64,000 bases of DNA from Lactobacillus melliventris (GTDB lineage Bacteria; Bacillota; Bacilli; Lactobacillales; Lactobacillaceae). Under the pieces are notes generated by a model, which made no database searches, was not told the origin of the DNA, and saw nothing but the letters and a program-made list of their open reading frames with translations. Below, piece by piece: positions 28,027 through 37,662 of the stretch; position 1 is the stretch's first letter, and each line of letters opens with the position of its first letter. Both the position numbers and the translations under genes were made by a program. The stretch lies in contig NZ_JAAEEB010000001.1 of NCBI RefSeq assembly GCF_013346935.1, forward strand, positions 1 to 64,000. The letters are read 5' to 3'.

Positions 28027-30865
28027 TAAAATTGTTATTCGGGGTGCGCGTGAACACAATTTAAAAGACATTAACCTGTCTATACCTAAGGATAAATTAG
28101 TTGTTATTACCGGCCTGTCGGGTTCTGGCAAAAGTTCTTTGGCTTTTGATACTTTGTATGCCGAAGGGCGCAGAAGATATGTTCAATCACTGTCAAGCTA
28201 TGCGCGCCAATTTTTAGGACAAATGGATAAGCCGGATGTTGATTCAATTGATGGCTTAAATCCTGCAATCTCAATTGACCAAAAAACGACATCGCATAAC
28301 CCCAGATCAACCGTGGGCACGGTTACTGAAATAAATGACTATCTCAGATTATTATGGGCTCGAGTTGGGCACCCAGTTTGTCCTAACGATGGTACTTTAA
28401 TTGAAAGACAGTCGGTTGAGCAAATGGTTAATCGCATTTTGGCTTTGCCTGAACGTAGCCGTATTCAAATTTTGGCACCAGTAATTAGAGCTAAAAGAGG
28501 AGCACATAAAGAAGTCTTTAAACGGGTACAAAGAGCAGGCTATGTTCGTGTAATCGTTGATGGCGCTATGCATGAAATCGGTGAAAAATTTGATTTAGAA
28601 AAAAATAAGCGCCATTCAATTGATATCGTGGTTGACCGTTTGATTGTTAAAGAAGGCATTCGCTCACGGCTTTTTGATTCGGTAGAGGCAGCTCTGCGCC
28701 TATCAGACGGCTATATGAATGTCGATGTTATCGGCGCAGAAACGATCAACTTTTCAGAATACTATGCTTGTCCTAAATGCGGCTTTACTGTAGGAGAAAT
28801 GGAACCACGGCTTTTCTCTTTTAATGCGCCGTTTGGCGCTTGTCCTGATTGTGACGGCTTAGGCGTTAAGTTAGCAGTTGATGAGGACTTGGTTGTTCCG
28901 GATCAAAGCAAAACTTTAGCCGAAGGGGCAGTTGCACCTTGGAAAAATTCTAAGTACTACGGGGAAATGCTTGAACAGGCATGTACGGCTTTGAAAATTC
29001 CGCTTGATAAACCATTTTCTAAGTTGACGAAGAAGCAACAAGAGACAATTTTACACGGCTCAACTAAAAAAATTAAGTTTCATGTTACCGGTGATTTCGG
29101 AGTTAATAATACGACAGCGCCTTTTGAAGGCGCTATGGAGAATGTTGAAAGACGTTATTATCATCCGATGTCCAAATTCATGCGTGATGTTATGGGCAAA
29201 TATATGACAGAACTTACTTGCTCAACTTGTCATGGTAAAAGATTAAATCGTAAAGCATTAGCGGTTAAAGTTAATGGTAAGGATATCGCTGAAGCATCAG
29301 AATTGGCAATCAGTCATGCCCTTGAATTTTTCAATAATATCAAACTTGATGAGCAGGAATCTGTCATTGCTAAGCCAATACTAAAGGAGGTGCGCGACAG
29401 GCTTACTTTCTTAAATAGCGTGGGCCTGGACTATTTGACTTTGTCGCGTTCTGCTAATACTCTTTCTGGTGGGGAAGCTCAGAGAATCCGACTTGCGACC
29501 CAAATTGGTTCCAATCTTTCAGGAGTCATGTATGTTTTGGATGAACCATCAATCGGTTTACATCAGCGTGATAATGACCGGCTGATAGCTGCTTTAAAGC
29601 GCATGCGTGATTTAGGTAATTCCTTAATTGTAGTTGAACATGATGACGAGACTATGAGACAAGCCGATTACCTGATCGATATGGGTCCGGGTGCTGGGAC
29701 TTATGGCGGTGAAGTCATGGCTGCCGGTACGCCTGAAGAAGTTGAACAGAATGAAAAATCTCTAACTGGACAATATATGGCAGGTAAAAAGTTTGTACCT
29801 GTTCCGTTAAAAAGGCGTAAAGGTAATGGTAAAAAAATTACGATTACCGGTGCAGCTGAAAATAATCTCAAAAATTTAAAGGTTGAATTTCCTTTAGGCA
29901 AATTAATTGTGGTTACTGGAGTTTCAGGTTCTGGTAAATCAACTTTGGTAAATATGATATTAAAACGTGCTTTAGCACAAAAATTGAATCGAAATCAAAC
30001 TAAACCTGGCAAATATAAAACTATCAGTGGCTACCAAAACATTGAAAAAATCATTGATATTGATCAAAGTCCGATCGGTCGCACTCCTCGAAGTAATCCC
30101 GCTACTTATACCAGTGTTTTTGATGATATTAGAGCTTTATTTGCCCAAACAAATGAAGCCAAGCTTCGTGGTTACACTAAGGCGCGCTTTTCTTTTAATG
30201 TTAAAGGCGGTCGTTGTGAAGCCTGCCATGGCGATGGCATTATTAAAATAGAAATGAATTTTTTACCGGACGTCTATGTTCCGTGTGAAGTTTGTCATGG
30301 CAGTCGTTATAATTCTGAAACTCTTGAAGTAACCTATCGCAAGAAAAATATTGCACAGGTTTTAGATATGACAATTAGTGAGGCTTGCTTGTTCTTTAAA
30401 AATATTCCTAAAATTGCGCGCAAATTACAAACAATTGTGGATGTCGGTTTAGGTTATGTCAAACTAGGTCAGTCTGCTACTACCTTATCTGGTGGTGAAG
30501 CGCAAAGGATGAAGCTTGCTGCGGAGTTGCAGAAGTTATCAACAGGTAAGAACTTTTACATTTTAGATGAGCCGACAACTGGTTTGCATACAGATGATAT
30601 CAAGCGTTTACTGGAAGTATTGCAAAGACTCGTTGATCAAGGCAATACAGTTTTGATAATCGAACACAATTTGGATGTGATTAAAAATGCTGATTGGTTA
30701 ATTGATCTGGGTCCTGAAGGAGGAGAAGGTGGTGGCCAAATAGTTGCCACTGGCACACCAGAGCAGGTAGCACAAGTTAAGGAAAGTTATACCGGTCAGT
30801 ATTTAAAGCCAGTTCTTATGCGTGACACGTCACTAACAAAAAAGGCTAGTGCAAAAAGTAATTAA
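28016..30865 (+). CDS. uvrA: excinuclease ABC subunit A
   Basis: UvrA is the damage-sensing dimeric ATPase of excision repair. It has two ABC modules, with Walker [10 protein letters not shown] in the first and GVSGSGKST in the second, each with an LSGGEAQR signature. The zinc modules show CPKCG/CPDC and CEAC/CEVC pairs. At 949 residues it is full length. It starts inside the end of uvrB, so the two are translationally coupled. Confidence 0.98.
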   Translation: MVNDKIVIRGAREHNLKDINLSIPKDKLVVITGLSGSGKSSLAFDTLYAEGRRRYVQSLSSYARQFLGQMDKPDVDSIDGLNPAISIDQKTTSHNPRSTVGTVTEINDYLRLLWARVGHPVCPNDGTLIERQSVEQMVNRILALPERSRIQILAPVIRAKRGAHKEVFKRVQRAGYVRVIVDGAMHEIGEKFDLEKNKRHSIDIVVDRLIVKEGIRSRLFDSVEAALRLSDGYMNVDVIGAETINFSEYYACPKCGFTVGEMEPRLFSFNAPFGACPDCDGLGVKLAVDEDLVVPDQSKTLAEGAVAPWKNSKYYGEMLEQACTALKIPLDKPFSKLTKKQQETILHGSTKKIKFHVTGDFGVNNTTAPFEGAMENVERRYYHPMSKFMRDVMGKYMTELTCSTCHGKRLNRKALAVKVNGKDIAEASELAISHALEFFNNIKLDEQESVIAKPILKEVRDRLTFLNSVGLDYLTLSRSANTLSGGEAQRIRLATQIGSNLSGVMYVLDEPSIGLHQRDNDRLIAALKRMRDLGNSLIVVEHDDETMRQADYLIDMGPGAGTYGGEVMAAGTPEEVEQNEKSLTGQYMAGKKFVPVPLKRRKGNGKKITITGAAENNLKNLKVEFPLGKLIVVTGVSGSGKSTLVNMILKRALAQKLNRNQTKPGKYKTISGYQNIEKIIDIDQSPIGRTPRSNPATYTSVFDDIRALFAQTNEAKLRGYTKARFSFNVKGGRCEACHGDGIIKIEMNFLPDVYVPCEVCHGSRYNSETLEVTYRKKNIAQVLDMTISEACLFFKNIPKIARKLQTIVDVGLGYVKLGQSATTLSGGEAQRMKLAAELQKLSTGKNFYILDEPTTGLHTDDIKRLLEVLQRLVDQGNTVLIIEHNLDVIKNADWLIDLGPEGGEGGGQIVATGTPEQVAQVKESYTGQYLKPVLMRDTSLTKKASAKSN

Positions 30866-30919
30866 ATAGTATTAATTGTTTGTGATAAAGTGTAAAATAT
30901 AGCGCAAGGAGGAATAAAA

Positions 30920-31462
30920 ATGGATAATTTTTCTAGTTACGGACAAAATCGTGGTTTTAATTGGGCCGCATTTATTTCTGGTATTTTAATGGTAATTGCC
31001 GGGTTATTTCTATTGCGGCACCCTGGTAAAGCACTACACGCATTTGTCTTGCTGTTTGCTATTGTCTCTATTGTCCAGGGATTTGTTTGGCTGGTATTTT
31101 ACAGCCGTTTTCGGTATTTTATCCCTTCTAGCTGGTGGTCAATTGTTTCAGGAGTATTGGACATTATCGTTGGAATTTTGTTTCTTTACTCATACGACGC
31201 TGCTGGATTAACAATTGCCTACCTTTTTGCTTTTTGGTTCTTATTTGATTCGATTACCGGTATAGTTTTTTCATGGCAGATGAGAAGAATTTCTAATTTC
31301 TTCTTTTGGCTAAACCTAATATTAAATATACTAGGATTATTGATAGCAATCAGCCTGATGTTTAATCCGGCATTGTCTGCTTTAACACTAATTTGGTTAG
31401 TGTCATTCTGGTTATTAATTTTTGGAATTAATCAAATTATTGCAGCTTTTGTTAATCGCTAA
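30920..31462 (+). CDS. HdeD/DUF308 family membrane protein
   Basis: This 180-residue protein has six hydrophobic spans in three pairs, each pair carrying the Gly-rich pattern of the DUF308/HdeD family (for example GILMVIAGLFLL and SGVLDIIVGILFL). HdeD is tied to acid resistance in E. coli; the role here is not known, though an acid-producing host would make that sensible. A strong AGGAGG site precedes the ATG and a terminator follows the stop. Confidence 0.8.
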   Translation: MDNFSSYGQNRGFNWAAFISGILMVIAGLFLLRHPGKALHAFVLLFAIVSIVQGFVWLVFYSRFRYFIPSSWWSIVSGVLDIIVGILFLYSYDAAGLTIAYLFAFWFLFDSITGIVFSWQMRRISNFFFWLNLILNILGLLIAISLMFNPALSALTLIWLVSFWLLIFGINQIIAAFVNR

Positions 31463-31467
31463 TAAAT

Positions 31468-31492
31468 AAAAAGTTCATTAGAACTTTTTTTT
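31468..31492 (+). terminator. terminator of the HdeD-like gene
   Basis: AAAGTTC and GAACTTT flank an ATTA loop, followed by a run of T. Confidence 0.85.
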
Positions 31493-31520
31493 ACTCAAAA
31501 AAGTTAGGAAAAACCTGGTA

Positions 31521-31529
31521 TGGTATAAT
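31521..31529 (+). promoter_or_regulatory. extended -10 promoter of rapZ-yvcK-whiA
   Basis: TGGTATAAT is a perfect extended -10 (TGn plus TATAAT at 31524-31529). No good -35 is seen, which is usual for this promoter class. Confidence 0.6.
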
Positions 31530-31555
31530 TTTATTAATAGGGGGGTAGTTTGAAA

Positions 31556-32434
31556 ATGGCTGAGCACAAAAAGCAACTACTGATTATTACAGGAATGAGT
31601 GGAGCGGGCAAAACCGTGGCTTCTCATGCTTTGGAAGATATGGGCTATTTTATAGTTGATAATTTGCCTCCATCGCTTTTACCTAGTTTTTGGGAATTAA
31701 TTGTCAGGTCGGATGATTTTACTAAAGTAGCAGTGGTAATTGATTTACGAGTTAGACGGTTTTATAAAGACTTAGATAACGAGATCAATTCGCTTGAAGA
31801 TAATGGCAACGCTCAAACTAGAATTGTATTTCTGGATGCTTCCGATAACACTTTAGTAGCCCGTTACAAAGAGACAAGGCGTGTGCCACCATTGGCAAGC
31901 AATGGTCGTCTGCTTGACGGTATTTTAGAAGAAAGACGAATTTTAACAGGTATAAAGAATCGAGCTAATGACATTATAGATACCTCTAATTTGTCACCTA
32001 AGGAACTAAAGCAGGAGCTGATTAATAGATTTAGTAAACAGCATAAACAGCCATTTTCCATTGAAGTGTTATCTTTCGGCTTTAAATACGGTATGCCGAT
32101 TGATGCAGATATTGTGATGGATGTCAGGTTTTTGCCTAACCCATTTTATATACCTGAATTAAGGCCATTTACGGGACTCGATAAACGGGTTTTTAATTAT
32201 GTAATGGATAAAAAACAAACCCAAACTTTTTATCAAAAATTTTTGGATTTGTTAAAAGTCGCTTTGCCAGGGTACATTAATGAAGGCAAAAGCAAATTAA
32301 CTATTGCAATTGGATGTACGGGTGGTCAGCATCGCAGCGTTGCAATTGCACAGCAATTGGCACATGATTTGGCTGAAGACTATACAGTTGATATTACGCA
32401 CCGCGAAATTAGTCGTTACACTAGAAAAAGGTGA
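31556..32434 (+). CDS. rapZ: RapZ-family nucleotide-binding protein
   Basis: This P-loop protein of the YvcJ/RapZ family has the Walker A loop GMSGAGKT at residues 13-20 and the C-terminal block [10 protein letters not shown]. In E. coli RapZ controls glmS mRNA through small RNAs; in Bacillus the homologue YvcJ affects competence, and no glmS route is established. The frame opens at TTG 31550, but the ATG at 31556 is better spaced from AGGGGGG (10 bases). It is the first gene of the conserved rapZ-yvcK-whiA operon. Confidence 0.95.
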   Translation: MAEHKKQLLIITGMSGAGKTVASHALEDMGYFIVDNLPPSLLPSFWELIVRSDDFTKVAVVIDLRVRRFYKDLDNEINSLEDNGNAQTRIVFLDASDNTLVARYKETRRVPPLASNGRLLDGILEERRILTGIKNRANDIIDTSNLSPKELKQELINRFSKQHKQPFSIEVLSFGFKYGMPIDADIVMDVRFLPNPFYIPELRPFTGLDKRVFNYVMDKKQTQTFYQKFLDLLKVALPGYINEGKSKLTIAIGCTGGQHRSVAIAQQLAHDLAEDYTVDITHREISRYTRKR

Positions 32435-32439
32435 TTTTC

Positions 32440-33465
32440 ATGACATATGCTGAAAAAGTGATTCGTGTAACTAGAAGTAGAAGACCACAGATTGTGGTCA
32501 TTGGTGGTGGAACTGGGTTGCCAGTTGTTTTGAATGCGCTTAAAGAACAAGAAGCTGAAATTACTGCCATTGTGACGGTATCAGATGATGGTGGTTCATC
32601 AGGATCAATTCGCAACTTTATTAATGTTGTTCCACCTGGTGATATTCGCAATGTTTTGGTTTCTTTAAGTGGAATTTCACAGGAAGAAAAAGATATTTTT
32701 CAATATCGCTTTGATTCCTCCGATTCATTTTTTTCAGGGCATGCTATCGGAAACTTAATCATTGCTGCTTTGAATGAGATGCATGGCAATATTTTTGATG
32801 CTGTCCAGTCTTTGTCTAAAATGATGCATGTAGATGGACACGTGTATCCTGCCTCTAACGAGCCCTTAACACTTAATGCTGAGTTTGTTGATGGGACCAT
32901 TCAAGCAGGAGAAAAAGAAATCACTGATAAGGATAAGAGGATAAAACGAGTTTGGGTTACCAATACAAACTCAAATTCTGAACCAAAAGCCGTGTCTAAA
33001 GTGCTAAATGCTATTAAAAATGCTGATGCAGTAGTGTTAGGACCCGGAAGCTTGTTTACTTCAATCTTACCTAACCTGATGATACCTAATTTAGGCGAAG
33101 CTGTTAGGAAAACTAGTGCAGAAGTAATATATATTTGCAATATTATGACGCAGCTTGGTGAAACCGATCATTTTTCAGACTGTGATCACGTTAAAGTAAT
33201 TAACGCACATCTTGGTGGTCATTATATTAATACTGCTTTAGTTAATGGTGCCAAAATTGACATGTCTAAGTTTAATCCTAGTGATTACGATGCCTATATT
33301 GAGCCGGTGAAAAGAGACTTTAACGGACTGCGCGAGCAGGGCTGTCGGGTGATTACCGATGATTTTATTGACCAGCGTAGCGGATTGGTTTTTCATGACG
33401 GTAAGAAAGTAGCAAAAGAGATCATCAACCTGGCATTTGCCGCAATGGCTCGCAGGAAGGAATAA
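32440..33465 (+). CDS. yvcK: gluconeogenesis/cell-shape factor YvcK
   Basis: YvcK proteins bind UDP-sugars and are needed for normal shape and growth on gluconeogenic carbon. The N-terminal nucleotide loop [12 protein letters not shown] and the blocks [12 protein letters not shown] and PPGDIRNVL are intact. The frame opens at GTG 32431, but AAAGGTGAT overlaps that codon and suits the ATG at 32440, giving 341 residues. The rapZ stop lies 5 bases before the start. Confidence 0.94.
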   Translation: MTYAEKVIRVTRSRRPQIVVIGGGTGLPVVLNALKEQEAEITAIVTVSDDGGSSGSIRNFINVVPPGDIRNVLVSLSGISQEEKDIFQYRFDSSDSFFSGHAIGNLIIAALNEMHGNIFDAVQSLSKMMHVDGHVYPASNEPLTLNAEFVDGTIQAGEKEITDKDKRIKRVWVTNTNSNSEPKAVSKVLNAIKNADAVVLGPGSLFTSILPNLMIPNLGEAVRKTSAEVIYICNIMTQLGETDHFSDCDHVKVINAHLGGHYINTALVNGAKIDMSKFNPSDYDAYIEPVKRDFNGLREQGCRVITDDFIDQRSGLVFHDGKKVAKEIINLAFAAMARRKE

Positions 33466-33471
33466 CAAATA

Positions 33472-34407
33472 ATGGCCAGCTATGCTAGTAACGTAAAAAA
33501 AGAGTTGACTTCGCTGCCCATTCACCGTGAACATGCCAAAGCTGAATTGGCTGCTTTCCTGCGTATGAATGGCGTTTTGAATTTTCATGAACACAAATTT
33601 AGTCTTGATATCACTACTGAAAATCCTGCCATAGCTAGACGTATTTTTTCATTGATAAAAACTGCATATAAGGTTGAACCACAACTGATAGTTTCTCGCA
33701 AAATGAAGCTTAAAAAAAATAATCAATATTTGGTGAGATTACAAAATCACGTTAAAGAAATACTGAATAATTTGGAAATTTTGACCCCAAGCTTGAATTT
33801 AATTACTAGCATTCCTAAAAGAATAATTAATTCACGGGAAGGGTCGATGTCATATTTGCGTGGTGCTTTTTTAGCCAGTGGCAGTGTGAATAATCCTAAT
33901 ACGAGTCGGTATCATTTGGAAATTTATTCTATTTATAAAGACCATAATGACGATTTGCTTCATATTATGAATGACCGCTTTAATCTGAATGCTAAAAGTA
34001 CACCAAGAAGGCGTGGCTATATTGTTTATTTAAAAGAAGCCGAAAAAATTGGTGACTTTTTACATATTGTCGGAGCATTAAATGCAATGTTGTCTTTTGA
34101 AGATTTGCGCATTATGCGGGATATGCGTAATTCTGTTAACAGGTTGGTCAATTGTGATACAGCTAATTTAAAAAAGACGGCTAATGCAGCAGCCAAGCAG
34201 GTTGAAGATATTGAGTTGATTGAACGTAAAATTGGGCTAGAAAACATTCCTGAAAAATTGCAGGGATTAGCACGATTGCGACTTGAAGAGCCTGAATTGT
34301 CTTTAAAAGAAATAGCGCAACAGGTGCCGGATGGTCCGATTTCAAAATCTGGCGTCAATCATCGTTTTAAAAAAATTCACGATATTGCTGCAAGCTTAGA
34401 GCAATAA
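33472..34407 (+). CDS. whiA: DNA-binding protein WhiA
   Basis: WhiA combines an N-terminal LAGLIDADG-like domain (about residues 1-200), which has lost nuclease function in this family, with a C-terminal helix-turn-helix (LSLKEIAQQVPDGPISKSGVNHR region). In Firmicutes it affects cell division and chromosome segregation. It has 311 residues and an AGGAAGGA site upstream. It ends the rapZ-yvcK-whiA operon. Confidence 0.96.
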   Translation: MASYASNVKKELTSLPIHREHAKAELAAFLRMNGVLNFHEHKFSLDITTENPAIARRIFSLIKTAYKVEPQLIVSRKMKLKKNNQYLVRLQNHVKEILNNLEILTPSLNLITSIPKRIINSREGSMSYLRGAFLASGSVNNPNTSRYHLEIYSIYKDHNDDLLHIMNDRFNLNAKSTPRRRGYIVYLKEAEKIGDFLHIVGALNAMLSFEDLRIMRDMRNSVNRLVNCDTANLKKTANAAAKQVEDIELIERKIGLENIPEKLQGLARLRLEEPELSLKEIAQQVPDGPISKSGVNHRFKKIHDIAASLEQ

Positions 34408-34408
34408 A

Positions 34409-34443
34409 AAAAGAAGCTCATCAATTGATGGGTTTCTTTTTTA
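34409..34443. terminator. bidirectional terminator between whiA and clpP
   Basis: AAGAAGCTCATC and GATGGGTTTCTT form a stem with an AATT loop. It has T runs on both strands, serving both convergent genes. Confidence 0.85.
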
Positions 34444-34459
34444 TTGCAGTTTATTGATA

Positions 34460-35044
34460 TTATTTCTTTTGATTGACCATAATTTCATCGATTAAACCAT
34501 AGTCTTTAGCTTGCTGTGCGGTCATGTAATTGTCCCGTTCAGTGTCCTTTTGAATCTTTTCTAAAGGTTGACCAGTAGTTTCATGTAAGATCCGGTTAAT
34601 TTTTTCACGGCTCTTTAAAATTTCATTGGCTGCAATTTGAATATCAGTTTGCTGACCCTGTGCACCACCTAAAGGTTGATGGATCAAAACAGTCGAATTA
34701 GGTAATGCAAAACGCTTACCTTTTGCTCCGCTAGTCAGTAAAATGGAAGCCATAGAAGCTGCCATGCCGATGGCAATAGTTGAAACATCTGATTTAATAA
34801 AGTTCATGGTATCCATAATTGCCAAACCAGAAGTAATCACACCACCCGGTGAATTAATGTAAAGTGAAATATCCTTGGTGTTGTCTTGAGCATCAAGAAA
34901 TAGTAATTGTGCAATAATTGAATTGGCCATATCATCGTTAATTTCGCCGCTAAGCATGATGATTCTGTCTTTCAATAAACGTGAATATATATCATATGCG
35001 CGTTCGCCACGTGCAGTTTGTTCAATAACTGTAGGTACAAGCAT
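34460..35044 (-). CDS. clpP: ATP-dependent Clp protease proteolytic subunit
   Basis: ClpP forms the tetradecameric serine protease chamber that works with ClpC, ClpE or ClpX. The triad Ser97, His122 and Asp171 is in place ([25 protein letters not shown]). The 194-residue length is normal. A strong AGGAGGT site precedes the ATG. The upstream region has a sigma-A promoter with a CIRCE element over the start point, so HrcA is the likely repressor. I found no CtsR heptad repeat. Confidence 0.98.
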   Translation of the reverse strand: MLVPTVIEQTARGERAYDIYSRLLKDRIIMLSGEINDDMANSIIAQLLFLDAQDNTKDISLYINSPGGVITSGLAIMDTMNFIKSDVSTIAIGMAASMASILLTSGAKGKRFALPNSTVLIHQPLGGAQGQQTDIQIAANEILKSREKINRILHETTGQPLEKIQKDTERDNYMTAQQAKDYGLIDEIMVNQKK

Positions 35045-35065
35045 CTTTCTACCTCCTAAATATAA

Positions 35066-35092
35066 TTAGCACTCTATCAAGTACAGTGCTAA
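35066..35092 (-). promoter_or_regulatory. CIRCE element (HrcA operator) of clpP
   Basis: The half-sites TTAGCACTC and CAGTGCTAA are separated by 9 bases. This matches the CIRCE consensus TTAGCACTC-N9-GAGTGCTAA except for one base. It lies between the -10 box and the ribosome site. Confidence 0.85.
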
Positions 35093-35120
35093 TTAAATCA
35101 CTTACATTACTTGCTGTCAA
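35092..35120 (-). promoter_or_regulatory. clpP promoter
   Basis: Read on the minus strand, TTGACA (35120-35115) and TTTAAT (35097-35092) are separated by 17 bases. Confidence 0.75.
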
Positions 35121-35165
35121 TGAAAGTGTATTAATTTTGTATTCTTTTTAGTGAGAGTTTTATTA

Positions 35166-35171
35166 TATAAT
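35166..35171 (+). promoter_or_regulatory. -10 element of the 35.2 kb secreted-protein gene
   Basis: A perfect TATAAT follows TATTA; the -35 is poor (TTCTTT at 35142). The paralogue at 39267 has the same TATTATATAAT string (TATAAT at 39238-39243) with no clear -35, so both may need an activator. Confidence 0.4.
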
Positions 35172-35203
35172 TTAAAGGTAAACTAAATATTGGAGGATAT
35201 ATT

Positions 35204-36913
35204 TTGAAGCTTTATAAGAAAAAATTACCATATTTACTGACATTGGTTGTCGGATTACTAGTTTGTACCGGCTTGTCAACTACATCAGTTGCGGCAGATT
35301 CGAATAGCGCTCAACCGCCAGTTCAAGATGACAGCAACAAGTCATCAAGCAACTCAACTGATGTAAATAATGATAATAATGCCACTAATGATCAAACAGG
35401 TAAATCTGATCAAACTGGGACAGACGACACCAATACTAAAAAACCTAAGCCTAAGCAAATTGTTACTGGTTTTTCTATGATGACCAAAGTTGCGGGCAAC
35501 AAAAATTATAAGGTCTGGAAAGAAGTAAATAACGGAAAAGTTAGCACCAAAGTAGCTGACGGCATTAACTTTCGTTACAGTCATATTCAATCAGACCAGT
35601 TGATTGAAACTAAAAAATACCGCTATTGGCGCATTTATGTTAATGGCAGACAAGTAGGGTATGTTAATGAACGTTACTTTGCCAGAAATCAAATTGCGGT
35701 TCCTAAGACTATATCTCTAGTGCGCAATGAGTTCTACAACTTCCCTACCAGAGATGCTATTTCTTATATAACTAACAGCATGGGTACAGTAATTGACAAC
35801 AGTCAAGTAACTGTATCAAAAGATAGCATTAATTGCGGGACTCCTAAGACATATAAAGTTAAATATACTTATGGAGATGCAACTGCTACAGTTAAAATAA
35901 CTGTTAGAAAGAGTAAAAAAGAAGGGGTGGTCGATGCGAATACCGTTGCCTCCTTCCCAGCGCAACCTGGTACAAATGATTATCAGGCTTGGAAAACTCA
36001 TTACGGTTCATCATTAAATTATATTAGCCCTACAGAATACACGCCTGAAACCAATAAACATACTTTGACTAGTGGTGATTTGACCTTAAAGACACGGTTA
36101 TATCAACCAGTCTTATTAAGTGTAGCTGATCCATCAGACGATAATATTAACCGTGTTGGTCACATTCCAGAAGGTGTTACCGTTTCTAATGGCTGGGCAT
36201 ATACCAGTCTTTTAAGTCACACAAATTTGGTATCTGGTCATATTGTTGGTTATGATTTGAAAACTTTAACTGATCCGTTTGATGCGCAACATTTACTTGA
36301 TATGTCGCAAAAGAAGTTTAACAATTATGTTAAAAACATCAAGGTAAGTCCCTATATTCCAATTGGTCATGGTCAGGCATTGGGCGCAAGTGATAAGTAT
36401 ATTTATGTGTTAAATAATGATAATACGCTAAATGACACTAACGACTCTGAAGAATTACTTCAAATCCGTAAGAGTGATTTGCAAATTAACAAGATTTGGA
36501 CAATCAAAACTTGGATTGATGATGGCAAGAGTAATCGCTATTTCCAAAATGGTGTAATTGTATCAGATAAGGATATGTACACTGTTTACCATGACACAGA
36601 AAATAATTGTTATGAATACTGGGAATTCACTCGTACTGGAGATAATTGGTATCCAAAATTAGTCGGTAAAACCGATGGCAACTTTGTAAACAATAATTCA
36701 CCTGTTCAAGGTTTTACTTATGATACCAAGAATAAAAACTTTTACTTGGCATTCAATGACTTAATCTTTAAGATTGGCCGCGATGGCAAGTTAAAAGATA
36801 CTTATTCTTTTGATACCGGTCGTGAAATTGAAGGTTTATCAGTTAGTGATAATAAATTGTATGTAAACCTTGCACAAAGAGCTGAATTATTGGTAAGCAT
36901 GAATATTAAATAA
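35204..36913 (+). CDS. secreted protein with SH3/GW-like, Ig-like and propeller-like regions
   Basis: I do not recognise a named family. The start is TTG with GGAGG 7 bases upstream. A signal peptide ends near residue 31 (SVAA). A Ser/Asn/Asp/Thr-rich linker covers about 32-84. An SH3/GW-like module (YWRIYVNGRQVGYVNERYF) covers about 88-160 and an Ig-like strand repeat about 160-235. The C-terminal 330 residues have repeated beta-strand blocks, including GHGQA at 388-392, PVQGFTYD and REIEGLS, that suggest a beta-propeller. There is no LPXTG motif, so attachment would be through the GW-like module or none. A paralogue with the same plan lies at 39267. Both are intact. Confidence 0.75.
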   Translation: MKLYKKKLPYLLTLVVGLLVCTGLSTTSVAADSNSAQPPVQDDSNKSSSNSTDVNNDNNATNDQTGKSDQTGTDDTNTKKPKPKQIVTGFSMMTKVAGNKNYKVWKEVNNGKVSTKVADGINFRYSHIQSDQLIETKKYRYWRIYVNGRQVGYVNERYFARNQIAVPKTISLVRNEFYNFPTRDAISYITNSMGTVIDNSQVTVSKDSINCGTPKTYKVKYTYGDATATVKITVRKSKKEGVVDANTVASFPAQPGTNDYQAWKTHYGSSLNYISPTEYTPETNKHTLTSGDLTLKTRLYQPVLLSVADPSDDNINRVGHIPEGVTVSNGWAYTSLLSHTNLVSGHIVGYDLKTLTDPFDAQHLLDMSQKKFNNYVKNIKVSPYIPIGHGQALGASDKYIYVLNNDNTLNDTNDSEELLQIRKSDLQINKIWTIKTWIDDGKSNRYFQNGVIVSDKDMYTVYHDTENNCYEYWEFTRTGDNWYPKLVGKTDGNFVNNNSPVQGFTYDTKNKNFYLAFNDLIFKIGRDGKLKDTYSFDTGREIEGLSVSDNKLYVNLAQRAELLVSMNIK

Positions 36914-36930
36914 AATAAATATTTTTAGAT

Positions 36931-36957
36931 GAGAGCTGAAAAGCTCTTATTTTTTTG
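36931..36957 (+). terminator. terminator of the 35.2 kb secreted-protein gene
   Basis: AGAGCT and AGCTCT flank a GAAA loop, followed by a T-rich run. Confidence 0.8.
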
Positions 36958-37045
36958 GTTTAGGAAATGTCGTAAAAAACCTGAAAGTTATCTATTTTAG
37001 GAATTTTGCCATATTGTGATTGAGATATTTATTAAGAAAGTAACA

Positions 37046-37083
37046 TAAAAAGACTAACCTAAATCAAATATTGAAAGTTAGTC
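37046..37083 (-). terminator. perR terminator
   Basis: On the minus strand GACTAAC pairs with GTTAGTC, followed by TTTTT. Confidence 0.7.
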
Positions 37084-37130
37084 CATAATTCGAATCTGAT
37101 TGCTGTCTGAATTTTAAGATTTTGCATCTT

Positions 37131-37577
37131 TCAGCTCTTTTTTTCTTTGCTTTGGCAGTCAGGACAAAGGCCATAGATTTCAACGTGGCTGGATGAAGTG
37201 ACAAAACCAGTTTGCTTATCTGCTTCAGTTCTCATCTGTTCTTCAATTCTACCAAAGTCAGGATAATAAACATCGGCGATTTTACCGCACCTTTTACAAA
37301 TAATATGAAAGTGTGGTTTTACAAAATAGTCATAGTGCAGAGAATCATCACCATTTTTTATTTCAGTTACGATCCCCGCGTCTACTAATTTGTTGAGATT
37401 GTTATAAACGGTTGCACGATAAGCTGGCTCGTCTCCACTAATTGCTGTAAAAATTGTGGAAGCGGTGGGATGATTATGATGTACCATTAAATATTCAAGT
37501 ATTTTTAAACGCGGTTTAGTTACTTTTAAGTGATGGCTACGTAGCAGACTTCCTGCTTCATCAGAAAAATTAGGCAT
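37131..37577 (-). CDS. perR: peroxide-responsive Fur-family repressor PerR
   Basis: PerR represses peroxide-stress genes with Fe or Mn and is inactivated by His oxidation. All five regulatory ligands of B. subtilis PerR are found at matching spacing: His36, Asp83, His89, His91 and Asp102. The Asp at the last position favours PerR over Fur or Zur. Structural zinc cysteines are Cys94, Cys97, Cys138 and Cys141. The frame allows a start at 37586, but GAGGAG abuts that ATG and fits the one at 37577, giving 148 residues. A partial PerR-box-like sequence overlaps its -10. Confidence 0.92.
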   Translation of the reverse strand: MPNFSDEAGSLLRSHHLKVTKPRLKILEYLMVHHNHPTASTIFTAISGDEPAYRATVYNNLNKLVDAGIVTEIKNGDDSLHYDYFVKPHFHIICKRCGKIADVYYPDFGRIEEQMRTEADKQTGFVTSSSHVEIYGLCPDCQSKEKKS

Positions 37578-37589
37578 GATTCTCATCTC

Positions 37590-37604
37590 CTCAATTAATT
37601 ATAG
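37590..37604 (-). promoter_or_regulatory. perR -10 and possible autoregulatory Per box
   Basis: A TATAAT -10 occupies 37603-37598 on the minus strand. The 15 bases around it match the Per-box consensus TTATAATNATTATAA at 10 of 14 defined positions. The right half is poor, so autoregulation is only a suggestion. Confidence 0.35.
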
Positions 37605-37621
37605 TGTAGCATTTTTTATGT

Positions 37622-37648
37622 AAAAAAACCGCCTATTGCTAGGCGGTT
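37622..37648 (-). terminator. terminator of the amino-acid permease gene
   Basis: On the minus strand AACCGCC pairs with GGCGGTT, followed by seven T. It separates the permease from perR. Confidence 0.88.
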
Positions 37649-37662
37649 AAGTATTATTTAGC

